Below, piece by piece: positions 19,377 to 28,788 of a stretch of 64,000 nucleotides of DNA (its first letter is position 1; the number at the start of each line of letters is the position of its first letter). The position numbers and the translations under genes were made by a program. The notes below the pieces were generated by a model that was not told where the DNA came from, made no database searches, and saw nothing but the letters and a program-made list of their open reading frames with translations. This DNA comes from Leisingera sp. S132. Its GTDB lineage: Bacteria > Pseudomonadota > Alphaproteobacteria > Rhodobacterales > Rhodobacteraceae. The stretch covers positions 1,300,001-1,364,000 of the forward strand of contig NZ_CP083553.1 of assembly GCF_025144465.1 (NCBI RefSeq), in the 5' to 3' direction.

Positions 19377-20522
19377 ATGCGAAACTCAACCCGGTCCGAG
19401 GTCGATCCCTTCATTGTGATGGATGTGATGGAGGCTGCCCGCAAGGCTGAGGAGGCAGGCCGCCACATCATCCACATGGAGGTTGGCCAGCCCTCGACCG
19501 GGGCGCCGGCCGGTGCGCTGAAGGCGCTGGGGAATGCGCTGGAAAACAATGCCTTGGGTTATACGGTTGCCCTGGGGCTGCCAGCCCTGCGCAAGCGGAT
19601 CGCGCAGCTCTATGGGGAGTGGTACAACGTCGATCTGAACCCGGAGCGGGTGATTGTGACGCCGGGCTCCTCCGGCGCCTTTCTGCTCAGCTTCACCGCA
19701 TTGTTCGACAGCGGCGACCGGGTCGGCATCGGCGCGCCGGGCTATCCCTCCTACCGGCAGATCCTGAAGGCGCTGGGGCTGGTGCCGGTGGACATTCAGA
19801 CCGCGCCGGAAAACCGGCTGCAGCCGGTCGCGGCGGACCTCAAAGGGCAGGATTTGGCCGGGCTGATGGTGGCGTCGCCCGCCAACCCGACCGGCACCAT
19901 GCTGGACCGCGCGGCAATGGGCGCGCTGATTGATGCAGCAAAGGGTGAAGGCGCCAGCTTCATTTCTGACGAGATCTATCACGGGCTGGAATACGAGGCG
20001 AAGGCCGTCACGGCGCTGGAGCTGACCGACGAATGCTACGTCATCAACTCCTTCTCCAAGTTCTTCTCGATGACCGGCTGGCGGGTCGGCTGGATGGTGG
20101 TGCCGGAGGATCATGTGCGTGTGGTCGAACGCATCGCCCAGAACATGTTCATCTGCGCGCCGCACGCCAGCCAAGTCGCGGCGCTGGCGGCGCTAGACTG
20201 CGAAGACGAGATGCGGGAGAATCTGGCTGTTTACGCCAAGAACCGCCAGTTGATGCTGGACGGGCTGCCCAAGGCCGGGTTTACCAAAATCGCACCGCCG
20301 GACGGGGCGTTCTATGTTTATGCCGATGTATCGGACCTGACGGATGACAGCCGCAGCTTTGCCGCTGAAATCCTTGATAACGCTGGTGTTGCGGTGACCC
20401 CGGGCCTGGACTTCGATCCGGTGCGCGGCGCCACCACGCTGCGCTTTTCCTATGCGCGCTCCACCCAGGATATCGAGGAAGGCCTGGCGCGGCTGGCACT
20501 GTTCATGGCGGGTCGCGGCTGA
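19377..20522 (+). CDS. Class I/II PLP-dependent aminotransferase
   Basis: A 381-residue fold-type I aminotransferase, cytosolic. Motifs: G-Q-P-S-T-G-A-P, Y-T-V-A-L-G-L-P-A-L-R, N-P-T-G-T-M-L, S-D-E-I-Y-H-G-L and the PLP lysine in S-F-S-K-F-F-S-M-T-G-W-R-V-G-W, ending with the carboxylate-binding Arg in T-T-L-R-F-S-Y-A-R. GGGAG six bases upstream chooses 19377 rather than 19353. The donor and acceptor amino acids are not predictable; aspartate- or alanine-type subgroups are both possible. Confidence 0.92.
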   Translation: MRNSTRSEVDPFIVMDVMEAARKAEEAGRHIIHMEVGQPSTGAPAGALKALGNALENNALGYTVALGLPALRKRIAQLYGEWYNVDLNPERVIVTPGSSGAFLLSFTALFDSGDRVGIGAPGYPSYRQILKALGLVPVDIQTAPENRLQPVAADLKGQDLAGLMVASPANPTGTMLDRAAMGALIDAAKGEGASFISDEIYHGLEYEAKAVTALELTDECYVINSFSKFFSMTGWRVGWMVVPEDHVRVVERIAQNMFICAPHASQVAALAALDCEDEMRENLAVYAKNRQLMLDGLPKAGFTKIAPPDGAFYVYADVSDLTDDSRSFAAEILDNAGVAVTPGLDFDPVRGATTLRFSYARSTQDIEEGLARLALFMAGRG

Positions 20523-20592
20523 GCGCAAAAGGCGGATTTTCAATCCCAGCGGAATTGCCTAGTCTGCCCGCCAAAAGACCAAGAGGCGTGGC

Positions 20593-21810
20593 ATGGGCAG
20601 ACTGTTCAAACTTACTGCATTGATCTGGATGCTGGCCGCGGGCGCCTGGGCGCAGGGGTTCAGCGGCCTGGCTCGTATTCACCCGGAGACCAGCGGTGCC
20701 GTGGACACCCGCTCAGGGGGCGGGGTCACGCTGAGCCTTAGCCAGGGGGTGCCGTACCGGCTGTTTACCTTGGACAATCCGCCTAGGCTGGTCCTTGATT
20801 TCCAGGAGGTTGACTGGACCGGCCTGAAACCTGACGCGTTTCTGGAGGATGGGCAGTTCACCAACGTGCAATTTGGCACCTATGTCCCTGGCTGGTCGCG
20901 GCTGGTGCTGGAGCTGCGAGAACCAATGGCAGTGGACACTGCGGCAATGCGCATTGATCAATTTACTGCGGCGACTCGGCTGCATGTGTTGCTGAAACCG
21001 GTTTCGGCGGAAGAGTTTGCTGCCAAGGTCGGCGCTCCGACAGACCCGCGCTGGGACTTGCCCGCACCGGAAGCCATGGAGGCCAAGGCTGCGCGGGATG
21101 AGAACGCGCCGCTCTTGGTGATGCTGGACCCGGGCCATGGCGGCATTGATCCGGGTGCCGAGACCGAGATCGTCATCGAAAAGCACCTGATGCTGCAATT
21201 CGCCCGCGAGCTGGGCGAGGCGCTGGTGCGGTCCGGCCAGTTCACCGTGCAGTTGACCCGCGACGATGACTATTTTGTCTCGCTGGAGCGCCGTATCGCG
21301 CTGGCGCATCAAGCAGGGGCGGATGTGTTCATTTCGCTGCATGCGGACACGATCTCCGAGGGCCGCGCGCATGGCTCAACGGTTTATACCCTGTCCAGGG
21401 AAGCCTCGGACGCGGCCTCTGCCAAGCTGGCGGAACGTCATCTGCGCGGTGATCTTTTGTCCGGCACCGACCTCAGCCAGGCAGACGACGGCGTGACGGC
21501 TGTGATGCTGGATCTGGCCCGCCAGGAAACCCAGCCGCGCAGTGACGCGCTTGCGGCGGCGCTGATTGACGGGCTTCGGGCGCAGGGGCAGCCGATCAAC
21601 AACCGGCCGCTGCGCTCAGCCGGGTTTTCGGTGCTGAAGTCGGCCGATATACCCTCGGTGCTGGTGGAGATCGGCTTTCTCTCCAGCAAGCGCGACCTTA
21701 AGAATCTGGTGGACGCCCAGTGGCGGGCCAAGGCGGCGCGCGGCATTCTGAACGGGCTGATCGCCTGGCGCATCGAAGATGACGCCCGCCGGTCACTGGT
21801 GCGGCAGTAG
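20593..21810 (+). CDS. amiC: N-acetylmuramoyl-L-alanine amidase
   Basis: The zinc amidase cleaves the MurNAc-L-Ala bond, separating daughter cells at division. The 405-residue product has a signal peptide (L-A-A-G-A-W-A-Q), an AMIN domain about 25-140 (targets septal wall) and an Amidase_3 domain about 173-395. Zinc-site elements are L-D-P-G-H-G-G-I-D-P-G-A-E (His182, Glu190), F-I-S-L-H-A-D-T and the catalytic Glu in L-V-E-I-G-F-L-S-S. This is the AmiA/B/C domain order. PBP1A lies a little downstream on the same strand with an effector-like gene between them on the other. Confidence 0.93.
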   Translation: MGRLFKLTALIWMLAAGAWAQGFSGLARIHPETSGAVDTRSGGGVTLSLSQGVPYRLFTLDNPPRLVLDFQEVDWTGLKPDAFLEDGQFTNVQFGTYVPGWSRLVLELREPMAVDTAAMRIDQFTAATRLHVLLKPVSAEEFAAKVGAPTDPRWDLPAPEAMEAKAARDENAPLLVMLDPGHGGIDPGAETEIVIEKHLMLQFARELGEALVRSGQFTVQLTRDDDYFVSLERRIALAHQAGADVFISLHADTISEGRAHGSTVYTLSREASDAASAKLAERHLRGDLLSGTDLSQADDGVTAVMLDLARQETQPRSDALAAALIDGLRAQGQPINNRPLRSAGFSVLKSADIPSVLVEIGFLSSKRDLKNLVDAQWRAKAARGILNGLIAWRIEDDARRSLVRQ

Positions 21811-21855
21811 CACCCTGCGGCGCCTTTCGGGGCAGGGCTCCTTTTGGGGTCCCGG

Positions 21856-23259
21856 CTATCCGGCCTTTGCCTCTGCCTTGGCCAGCGCCCTGTCGATCCC
21901 GCGTTCGAGCGCCTGCTTGTTTGGCACCAGTATGTCATCGGCGATCTTTGCCATCAGCCCCTGCTTTTCCACTTTGGCAGCGATGCAGTCCATGAGCTGC
22001 TCTTCGGCCTTGCTCTTCTCCATGCAGGAGCTGACGATTTTCTCCAAAGCGTTCATACGATTGGTCAAAGCTTTGGAAAGGGCGCGCCCGGTGAAGAATT
22101 TATGCGCCATCCGCACCACAGTCTGGATGGCGATTTCCCCGCCCGCCTTGCGCGTCAGACCCGGGTAGCGCCCGATTATCGCCCCGATCTCTTTACCGCC
22201 CCAGCGCGCTGCCGTGCTCCACAGGTGCTTGCCGATCCAGCGGTTGGTGACCATGCGGGTGGCAAGTCTTTCACCGACCCCTTTCATGATGAACTGGCCG
22301 GCCTTAGCACCGATCCAGCCGGAAAATCCGCCCGCTATCCCGGCAAAGGCGACCCGTTTGAAGGAGCCGGCCACGCCGCCTTCCTTGACCCATTGACCTC
22401 TGAGAATCCAGCCGTTGGCGATTTCCTGAACGGCGTTCTTGCTTGCGGCGACCACAGCACCAGCGGCGGCCGGGTTCACTCCGTTGGTGACCAGGATCAG
22501 CTGCACGATGTCGGCCGAAGCGTCGCGCAGGTCCACTGAGATCTCCTCGCAGATTCTGGCGCTTTGCCCCAGTTCCTTGGACAGCGTGTTCAGATCCATC
22601 GCCACCGCGTCGAGCAGGATCTTGGTCTGTTTCATCTGCTTGAAGGAGGCCAGCAGGCTCTTCTTGTTTTTGCCATAGGTCATGTTCACCAGCCTGCTCA
22701 CCGCGGCGTCGGCTTTTTTCAGCGATCTTGCCGGACGCTCGATGTCGGCATCGGGGGTCACCATCTTCACGAAAAAGGTCCAGAACCCCTTTTGCATCTC
22801 ACGGTATTGGCTGCGGTAATTGTTCTGCGTGCTCATGAAAGCCATGGTCTCGACATGCAGGCGGCTTTGGATCGCTTCCATGGCGGTGCTCATGTCGTCC
22901 TCGGTGAACCAGTGGGTTTTGCCCCGCCATTTCACCTCATAGACTTTGCCTTTGGCAGGCAGCGGCCTGCCGCCCTGCGCCTTGGCGAATTTCCCGGCGA
23001 CCTTGACCGGGGAGCTGTCCAGCATCTTGAAGGTCTTGGAGCCGGGTTCGACCAGGCTGGTCACCTTGGTCTTCACCACCTGCTGCTGGAACTGGCCAAT
23101 GGCCAGTATTGTCGGCTGGCCCACCTTGCCGTTGGTCGGCACCCGCTTGTAGCCGACGGTGTTCGCGTGTTCGTTGAGCAGCTTCTGGACTAGAAACACG
23201 TCCTTGGGGTCGTTCACGGCTGTTTTTCCGCCGCCTACCGGGGCTCCGAGTTTGGCCAT
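21856..23259 (-). CDS. Peptidoglycan-binding-like N-terminus with long helical C-terminus; effector-like
   Basis: A 467-residue protein without a signal peptide. Residues about 3-75 resemble the peptidoglycan-binding module seen in type VI secretion cargo (P-V-G-G-G-K-T-A-V-N-D-P-K-D-V-F, then L-L-N, then T-N-G-K-V-G). A helical, lysine-rich middle follows, then a Gly/Ala-rich hydrophobic stretch about 255-330 (A-A-A-G-A-V-V-A and A-F-A-G-I-A-G-G-F-S-G-W-I-G-A) that could insert in membranes. The plan suits a secreted pore-forming effector, but no secretion genes or obvious immunity gene are in the window, so this is inference. GGAGGAG upstream supports 23259. Confidence 0.65.
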   Translation of the reverse strand: MAKLGAPVGGGKTAVNDPKDVFLVQKLLNEHANTVGYKRVPTNGKVGQPTILAIGQFQQQVVKTKVTSLVEPGSKTFKMLDSSPVKVAGKFAKAQGGRPLPAKGKVYEVKWRGKTHWFTEDDMSTAMEAIQSRLHVETMAFMSTQNNYRSQYREMQKGFWTFFVKMVTPDADIERPARSLKKADAAVSRLVNMTYGKNKKSLLASFKQMKQTKILLDAVAMDLNTLSKELGQSARICEEISVDLRDASADIVQLILVTNGVNPAAAGAVVAASKNAVQEIANGWILRGQWVKEGGVAGSFKRVAFAGIAGGFSGWIGAKAGQFIMKGVGERLATRMVTNRWIGKHLWSTAARWGGKEIGAIIGRYPGLTRKAGGEIAIQTVVRMAHKFFTGRALSKALTNRMNALEKIVSSCMEKSKAEEQLMDCIAAKVEKQGLMAKIADDILVPNKQALERGIDRALAKAEAKAG

Positions 23260-23528
23260 AGCAGTCTCCTCCACCGTTCGGACTGCCGGGTGAAACATGT
23301 TTCGGGCATGCGCCGCGGCCGGCAGGCGGGGGCGGGAGGCAGGTCAGGACGGCGAAGGCGTGCACACGCCTTCAGCCTGCCTGCCGCATGCGCCCAAAAC
23401 CGCGGCAAGCATTGGGAGTTTGGGGCAGCCGCTGTTAGTATTGCCCGGACAGGATACATCACAGGCGGCTCAAAACCAATTCTTCGGACCGCGGGATTGA
23501 AGGCAGCGCTAATTCGCCGTTGCATGCT
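23260..23528. other. Intergenic region upstream of the effector-like gene and PBP1A
   Basis: Together with the PBP1A promoter this is a 328-base divergent gap. A perfect 12-bp palindrome GAAACATGTTTC lies at 23292-23303, 33 bases before the effector-like start, and may be an operator. I see nothing else in it. Confidence 0.35.
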
Positions 23529-23557
23529 TTGACCCCGGCAGCCGCCGCGCCTATATA
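23529..23557 (+). promoter_or_regulatory. Sigma-70 promoter of the PBP1A gene
   Basis: TTGACC (23529-23534), a 17-base spacer and TATATA (23552-23557), 30 bases before the GTG start. It is one of the best housekeeping promoter matches in the window. Confidence 0.7.
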
Positions 23558-23587
23558 GGCGGCACCCCGCGTGAAAGGCTAACATCC

Positions 23588-26089
23588 GTGCTCAGGTTCA
23601 TATTTTCTTTCTTCGGCTCCATCTTCAGCACCATTACCCTTGGCGTGGCAATGGTGGCGCTGACCATCGGGGCGGTGTTCTGGATCTACGGGCGCGACCT
23701 GCCGAGCCATGAATCGCTGGCACAGTACCAGCCGCCGACGATCAGCCGGATCTATTCGGGCGAGGGGCATCTGATCGACGAATTCGCCAAGGAGCGCCGG
23801 CTGTTCACGCCGTCGGCGGAAATCCCGGATCTGGTGAAACAGGCCTTCATCTCGGCCGAAGACAAGAATTTCTACAGCCACGCAGGCTATGACGCCCGCG
23901 GCATTGCCGCGGCAGCGGTTGAGGCGGTGCGCTCGCGCGGGCAGAACGTGCGCGGCGCCTCCACCATCACCCAGCAGGTGATGAAGAACTTCCTCTTGTC
24001 CGGCGACCGCCGGGCGGAGCGTAAGATCAAGGAGATCATCCTCGCCACACGGCTGGAGGAAACGCTCGACAAGGAACGCATTCTGGAACTGTACCTGAAC
24101 GAGATCTTCCTCGGCCAGAACTCCTATGGCGTGACCGCCGCCGCGCAGACCTATTTCAACAAGACCCTGGGCGAGCTGGAACCGCATGAGGCGGCGACCT
24201 TGGCCTCGATGCCCAAGGCACCGTCGGATTATCACCCCGTCCGCCAGAAGGAGCGCCTGCTGGCGCGGCGCAACTATGTGCTGCGCGAGATGCGCGAGAA
24301 CGGCTATATCTCCAAGGATGTCTTTGACGTGGAAGTGGCGCAGCCGCTGCGCTCGGTACAGAATGGCGATTTCGAGGGCTTCCGCACCACGCTGCCGCCG
24401 CGCGACTACTTTACCGATGAAATCCGCCGCCAGCTGACAGAGGATTTTGGCGAGGGCGAGTTCTTCACCGGCGGCTTTACGGTGCGCGCGACCATTGACC
24501 ACGACATGCAGGCCGAGGCGGCGCTGGCGATGCGCGGCGGGCTGGAAAAATACGACCGCTCCCGCGGGATCTGGCGCGGCACCGGCATCAAGCTGGAAGA
24601 GGAACAGCTGAAGGACGAGGCCACCTGGCGTGCGGCGCTGGAAAACACCGAAGTGTCGCGCGACATCGTGCTCGGCGGCCGCTGGTATCCGGCGGTGGTG
24701 CTGGAGGTTGGCGGCGAGCGCCTGACCATCGGGGTGGAGCAGAGCGAGGGCACCGGGACCGTGCCGCGTTCTGACATCAAGTGGATGAAGGGCAGCTTTG
24801 CCGACAACTTTGCACGCGGCGACGTGGTGCTGGTCCGGGCCGAGAAGAAGGACGATGCCTTCAGCCACTGGTCGCTGCGGCAGGTGCCGGAGGTGCAGGG
24901 CGGCTTTGTTGCGATGGACGTGAACTCGGGCCGGGTTCTGGCGATGCAGGGCGGATTCTCCTACCAGCATTCGGTGTTCAACCGCGCGACCCAGGCGATG
25001 CGGCAGCCGGGTTCCAGCTTCAAACCCTTTGTCTATGCGGCTGCGCTGGACAGCGGCTACAGCCCGGCGACCATCGTGGTTGACGCCCCGATCGAGATCA
25101 ATACGCCGCAGGGCCTGTGGCGGCCCAAGAACTCCACCAACAAGTTCTACGGTCCGACGCCCTTGCGCACCGGCATCGAGATGAGCCGGAACCTGATGAC
25201 CATCCGCCTGGCGCAGGAGGTCGGGATGCCGGTGGTCGCGGGCTACGCTGAACGATTCGGCGTCTACGACAACATGGGCCCGTTCCTTGCCAACTCGCTG
25301 GGGGCAGAGGAAACCACGCTTTATAAGATGGTGGCGGCCTATGCGATGTTCGCCAACGGCGGCGAGCGGGTGCAGCCGACGCTGGTGGACCGGGTGCAGG
25401 ACCGTTTCGGCAAGACTATCTACCGTCACGATGACCGTGACTGCGTCGACTGCTCCGATCCCACGCTGGCACCCGGTCAGGCGCCGCGCATTGTCACCGA
25501 CCGCGAACAGGTGATGGACCCGATCACCGCCTATCAGCTGACCTCGATGATGAAGGGCGTGGTTGACCGCGGCACCGCGTCAAGCGTGATCAACCTGCCG
25601 GTGCCCACCGCGGGCAAGACCGGCACCACCAACGATTCCCGCGATGTCTGGTTTGTAGGGTTCACCTCCAACATCGTGGCCGGCTGCTATATGGGCTTTG
25701 ACCAGCCTCGCCCGATGGGCCGCGGCGCCTATGGCGGCACCATGTGTGGCCCGGTGTTCCAGCAGTTCATGAAGAAGGCGACCGAGAAGTTCGGCGGCGG
25801 TCCGTTCGAAGTGCCGGAAGGCGGCCATTTCATCAAGATCGACCGCTACACCGGCGCGCGGCTGCCGGATGGTGCGTCGGGCGCTTATGTGGTGGCGGAG
25901 TATTTCCGCGACGGCGCTGAGCCGATCTTCGGCCTGACCTATGACGGCGGTTTTGCGATGGGGTCGAACCTGCCGCTGATCGAGGAAGTGCAGCAGTCCG
26001 GCCGTCAGGTGACCACCTCCAGCGGCGGCACGGCTGTGCTGGGGCCAAAGGCGACCTTTGGCACCGTCAGTTCCGGCGGGCTTTACTGA
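23588..26089 (+). CDS. mrcA: Penicillin-binding protein 1A
   Basis: The bifunctional class A PBP polymerises and cross-links peptidoglycan at the inner membrane. The 833-residue protein begins at GTG 23588 after AAAGG. It has a membrane anchor about 5-35, a glycosyltransferase domain with catalytic Glu91 in S-A-E-D-K-N-F-Y and G-A-S-T-I-T-Q-Q, an OB-like region near 330-410, and a transpeptidase with Ser476 in S-S-F-K, S-R-N and K-T-G-T-T. It has a strong promoter. Its last bases overlap the end of the convergent RTX/Hint gene by 7. Confidence 0.96.
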   Translation: MLRFIFSFFGSIFSTITLGVAMVALTIGAVFWIYGRDLPSHESLAQYQPPTISRIYSGEGHLIDEFAKERRLFTPSAEIPDLVKQAFISAEDKNFYSHAGYDARGIAAAAVEAVRSRGQNVRGASTITQQVMKNFLLSGDRRAERKIKEIILATRLEETLDKERILELYLNEIFLGQNSYGVTAAAQTYFNKTLGELEPHEAATLASMPKAPSDYHPVRQKERLLARRNYVLREMRENGYISKDVFDVEVAQPLRSVQNGDFEGFRTTLPPRDYFTDEIRRQLTEDFGEGEFFTGGFTVRATIDHDMQAEAALAMRGGLEKYDRSRGIWRGTGIKLEEEQLKDEATWRAALENTEVSRDIVLGGRWYPAVVLEVGGERLTIGVEQSEGTGTVPRSDIKWMKGSFADNFARGDVVLVRAEKKDDAFSHWSLRQVPEVQGGFVAMDVNSGRVLAMQGGFSYQHSVFNRATQAMRQPGSSFKPFVYAAALDSGYSPATIVVDAPIEINTPQGLWRPKNSTNKFYGPTPLRTGIEMSRNLMTIRLAQEVGMPVVAGYAERFGVYDNMGPFLANSLGAEETTLYKMVAAYAMFANGGERVQPTLVDRVQDRFGKTIYRHDDRDCVDCSDPTLAPGQAPRIVTDREQVMDPITAYQLTSMMKGVVDRGTASSVINLPVPTAGKTGTTNDSRDVWFVGFTSNIVAGCYMGFDQPRPMGRGAYGGTMCGPVFQQFMKKATEKFGGGPFEVPEGGHFIKIDRYTGARLPDGASGAYVVAEYFRDGAEPIFGLTYDGGFAMGSNLPLIEEVQQSGRQVTTSSGGTAVLGPKATFGTVSSGGLY

Positions 26090-28563
26090 TCCTGCGAGGG
26101 GCGCGGCAGCAGCAGCGCGGCCTCGTGGCGCGAGGCGCAGAGGCGGGCGGTGCGCCCGCCTTCGCCGTTGTGCCATCGCAGGTCCGGCATGATGCGGAAC
26201 AGCTCTTCGCGCACCGGCTCCTCCAGCGCTGAGACCGCTTGAACCCCCGGGTGGAAGCTCTCGGAGGCGGCGCCTTCGGCATAGATGATCTCATGCTGGC
26301 CAAACAGCACATGCACATATGTGACGCTGCCGCCCGGTTCGCGCCGGATGGAGCGGTCGTTCAGCATATGGACGGCGGAGACCAGCACCTCGCTTTCGCC
26401 AAACAGCAGGCTTGCCTGGGAGCCGGAGAACAGCATCCGGTGCTGCGGTGAGACCAAGAGGTCGCGTTCCGCCCCGAACTGGCCCGCCTTGATGCGGATC
26501 GGGGCCAGGTTGCCCGTCGCCGGGACCGTTGACTGGCTGATCCAGCGCACCGGCTGCAGGCCGTTGTCGCGGGTCATCACCAGATCGCCCGTGCGCAGGG
26601 TTTCGATGCAGCGCAGGCCCGCGGAAGTGGCGATGCGGGTGCCTGCAGTAAAGCAGATGATGTTTTCGATGCCGGAGAAATGGACCGTGCTGCCGTCCAG
26701 CAAGGTGGCTGTCCCTGTCAGGCTGCCGCCGGTGTTGTCGGTGATGTTGACCGATCCCAGCACGAGCTGGCCGTTGAAATCCAGCGTGTCACCGGTGGTT
26801 TGACCTGTATCGCCGCCGGTCACATAAATGTCGTTGCTGCCGGTATCTCCAGTGTCTTCCACCGTGAAGTAGTCGTCGCCATCGCCGCCCGTGGCGGTAT
26901 CGCCTTCGCCGATGATCAGGCTGTCATCACCGGACCCGCCGTCCAGCGAGTCCGCCCCGGCATTGCCGCGCAGGGTATCGCTGCCTCCCCCTCCGAGCAG
27001 CGTGTCATTGCCGCTGCCGCCGGTGAAGACATTGTTGCCGCCCAAGCCCTGGACCCAGATGTCCGAGGTGCCGATGGACGCATCCAGCGTGTCATCGCCG
27101 GAATGCAAGTAATAGCGTTCAAACTCCGAAAAGGTGACGGTATCGGCACCGACCGTAAAGGTGCCGGCTTCGTCGCTGGTGAAGGTGATGTTGATGCTGG
27201 AGCCGTCGCCGTAAAGCTCCAGCATGTCCCCCAGTGTTTCATCGGTTTCGCCGCCGACCAGCGTTTCGCCGTCGGGGTTGGACCAGACCGCAACCCAATC
27301 GTCGCCGCCTTCGCCATAGAAGGTGTCATTGCCTTCATCGGTATCATAAAGGTCATCCCCGTCGCCGCCGTAGACCAGATCGTCGCCGGTTCCAGCCCAC
27401 AGCGTATCATCGCCGGTGCCGCCATAAAGCGTGTCATTGCCGCTTTGACCGGAGATGGTGTCATTGCCGCCCTGGCCGTAGATGAGGTCGTTCCCGGTTC
27501 CGCCGTCGATGCTGTCATTACCGTCCGCGGGTACCTCCGCCGGCACCGTGAAGGTGATGTCGGTGACCATGTAGTCGGAACCGTCGGTGCCATCGGTCTG
27601 AAGATTGGCGGACAGCACCAGCTGGTCGAAATCGCCGTAGCCGCTGATGTTGATTGTTCCGGTGCCGGAACCGGCGACGTCCTCCGTAAAATCCCCCTCG
27701 GCAATCAGGACGCCGTCCTTGTAGATGGCCCAGTGGCCCTCTTCGCCGAAGGAATCGGTATAGAGGTGCTTGAAGGAAAAACTGACATCGTCAGTGTCCT
27801 GATCGAAGTCGACGATGATCTCTTCGGATATTCCCGAAGCCTTGTCGTAGCCGACCTGCGCATCCACCGAACTGTCGGAATCGGAGATCGCGCCGGCGAC
27901 ACCAAAGCCGCCGTCGTAATAGTCGATATTGGCGGCGCTTGCGGTGCCCGACAAATCCCGGGCGGTGACGGTGAAGCCGCTGCTGGTGTCGGTGACGTTG
28001 GCGTTTGTGATGCTTTGATCGGAGTCCGTCAGGCCCGCTTCGCTGCTGCTGTCGCCATAGATCGTGTCATCGCCGCTGCCGCCTGCCAGGCTGTCGCCGC
28101 CGCTGCCGCCGAACACCATGTCGTTGTCGGCGCCCGCGTTGACCGTGTCGTCGCCTGCACCGGCCTCCACCGTGTCCTGGTTGCCGGACGCGCCGCCGCC
28201 GCTGCCGTTGTCGATCTGGTCGCCGTCGGCGTCGGTATAGCTGCTGTCGATGTTGTCGGCGCCGCTGGTGCCCTCCACCGGACCGTCACTGTCTGTATAG
28301 GCTGGCGGGCTGTCGGCGGTTGCTGAACTGAAAGTGTCGGGCGGCCCAAAATCCGGCACAAAGTAGACGTTGCCGTCGGTGGCCAGATAGTAGACGCCCG
28401 GTTCCACCTCGTTGGTGTATGGGGTGCCGCCGTGCGAGCCGGTCCAGCTCCAGTTGCCCGCGCCCAGGTTCTGGTCGGTGGTAAAGGAGGAATAGGTAGA
28501 CGTGATCGTATCGCCGTGATCAAGCGATCCGTCTCCAAGCTGGACAAGATATCCGCTGGGCAT
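26083..28563 (-). CDS. RTX calcium-binding protein with C-terminal Hint domain
   Basis: An 826-residue protein with a dense field of RTX nonapeptides (G-G-x-G-x-D-x-L/I-x): one block near 100-150 (G-A-G-D-D-T-V-N-A-G-A-D-N-D) and a second about 345-590. A Hint (hedgehog/intein) domain about 635-775 starts I-C-F-T-A-G-T-R-I-A-T with the nucleophile Cys and has V-S-P-Q-H-R-M-L. Proteins of this plan are common in Rhodobacteraceae and are exported by type I systems; the Hint part may self-cleave. No exporter genes are adjacent. The start at 28563 follows a weak ribosome site; a frame to 28671 exists without support. Confidence 0.85.
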   Translation of the reverse strand: MPSGYLVQLGDGSLDHGDTITSTYSSFTTDQNLGAGNWSWTGSHGGTPYTNEVEPGVYYLATDGNVYFVPDFGPPDTFSSATADSPPAYTDSDGPVEGTSGADNIDSSYTDADGDQIDNGSGGGASGNQDTVEAGAGDDTVNAGADNDMVFGGSGGDSLAGGSGDDTIYGDSSSEAGLTDSDQSITNANVTDTSSGFTVTARDLSGTASAANIDYYDGGFGVAGAISDSDSSVDAQVGYDKASGISEEIIVDFDQDTDDVSFSFKHLYTDSFGEEGHWAIYKDGVLIAEGDFTEDVAGSGTGTINISGYGDFDQLVLSANLQTDGTDGSDYMVTDITFTVPAEVPADGNDSIDGGTGNDLIYGQGGNDTISGQSGNDTLYGGTGDDTLWAGTGDDLVYGGDGDDLYDTDEGNDTFYGEGGDDWVAVWSNPDGETLVGGETDETLGDMLELYGDGSSINITFTSDEAGTFTVGADTVTFSEFERYYLHSGDDTLDASIGTSDIWVQGLGGNNVFTGGSGNDTLLGGGGSDTLRGNAGADSLDGGSGDDSLIIGEGDTATGGDGDDYFTVEDTGDTGSNDIYVTGGDTGQTTGDTLDFNGQLVLGSVNITDNTGGSLTGTATLLDGSTVHFSGIENIICFTAGTRIATSAGLRCIETLRTGDLVMTRDNGLQPVRWISQSTVPATGNLAPIRIKAGQFGAERDLLVSPQHRMLFSGSQASLLFGESEVLVSAVHMLNDRSIRREPGGSVTYVHVLFGQHEIIYAEGAASESFHPGVQAVSALEEPVREELFRIMPDLRWHNGEGGRTARLCASRHEAALLLPRPSQDQ

Positions 28564-28788
28564 AGTCCCAATTCCCCAAATACACGGCAGCGCAGGCTGC
28601 CCGCGCGTTTCAGTTGTCAGGTTTTGGCAGGCCGCGTTAATTCCGCGTATTTCCCGGATCAGATAGCGCACAGCATTTAAGGTGCATTTTCTGTATCACC
28701 CGGCGCCCGCCGGGCAATGCTGGCCGCTTGCCCGCGGCGCAAGGGTGGTTTATCACGCAGGCCTGATCTCAGATTGCAAGGACCTCCC

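Noticed and set aside
23290-23305. A parS-like centromere site (GTGAAACATGTTTC)
   Set aside because: The arms are in the reverse order: parS is TGTTTC-ACGT-GAAACA, whereas this reads GAAACA-TGTTTC, and only one copy with no parAB nearby is present.
26083-28563. Direct DNA repeats suggesting a repeat region of mobile origin
   Set aside because: They are codon-level repeats of RTX nonapeptides in one long gene.
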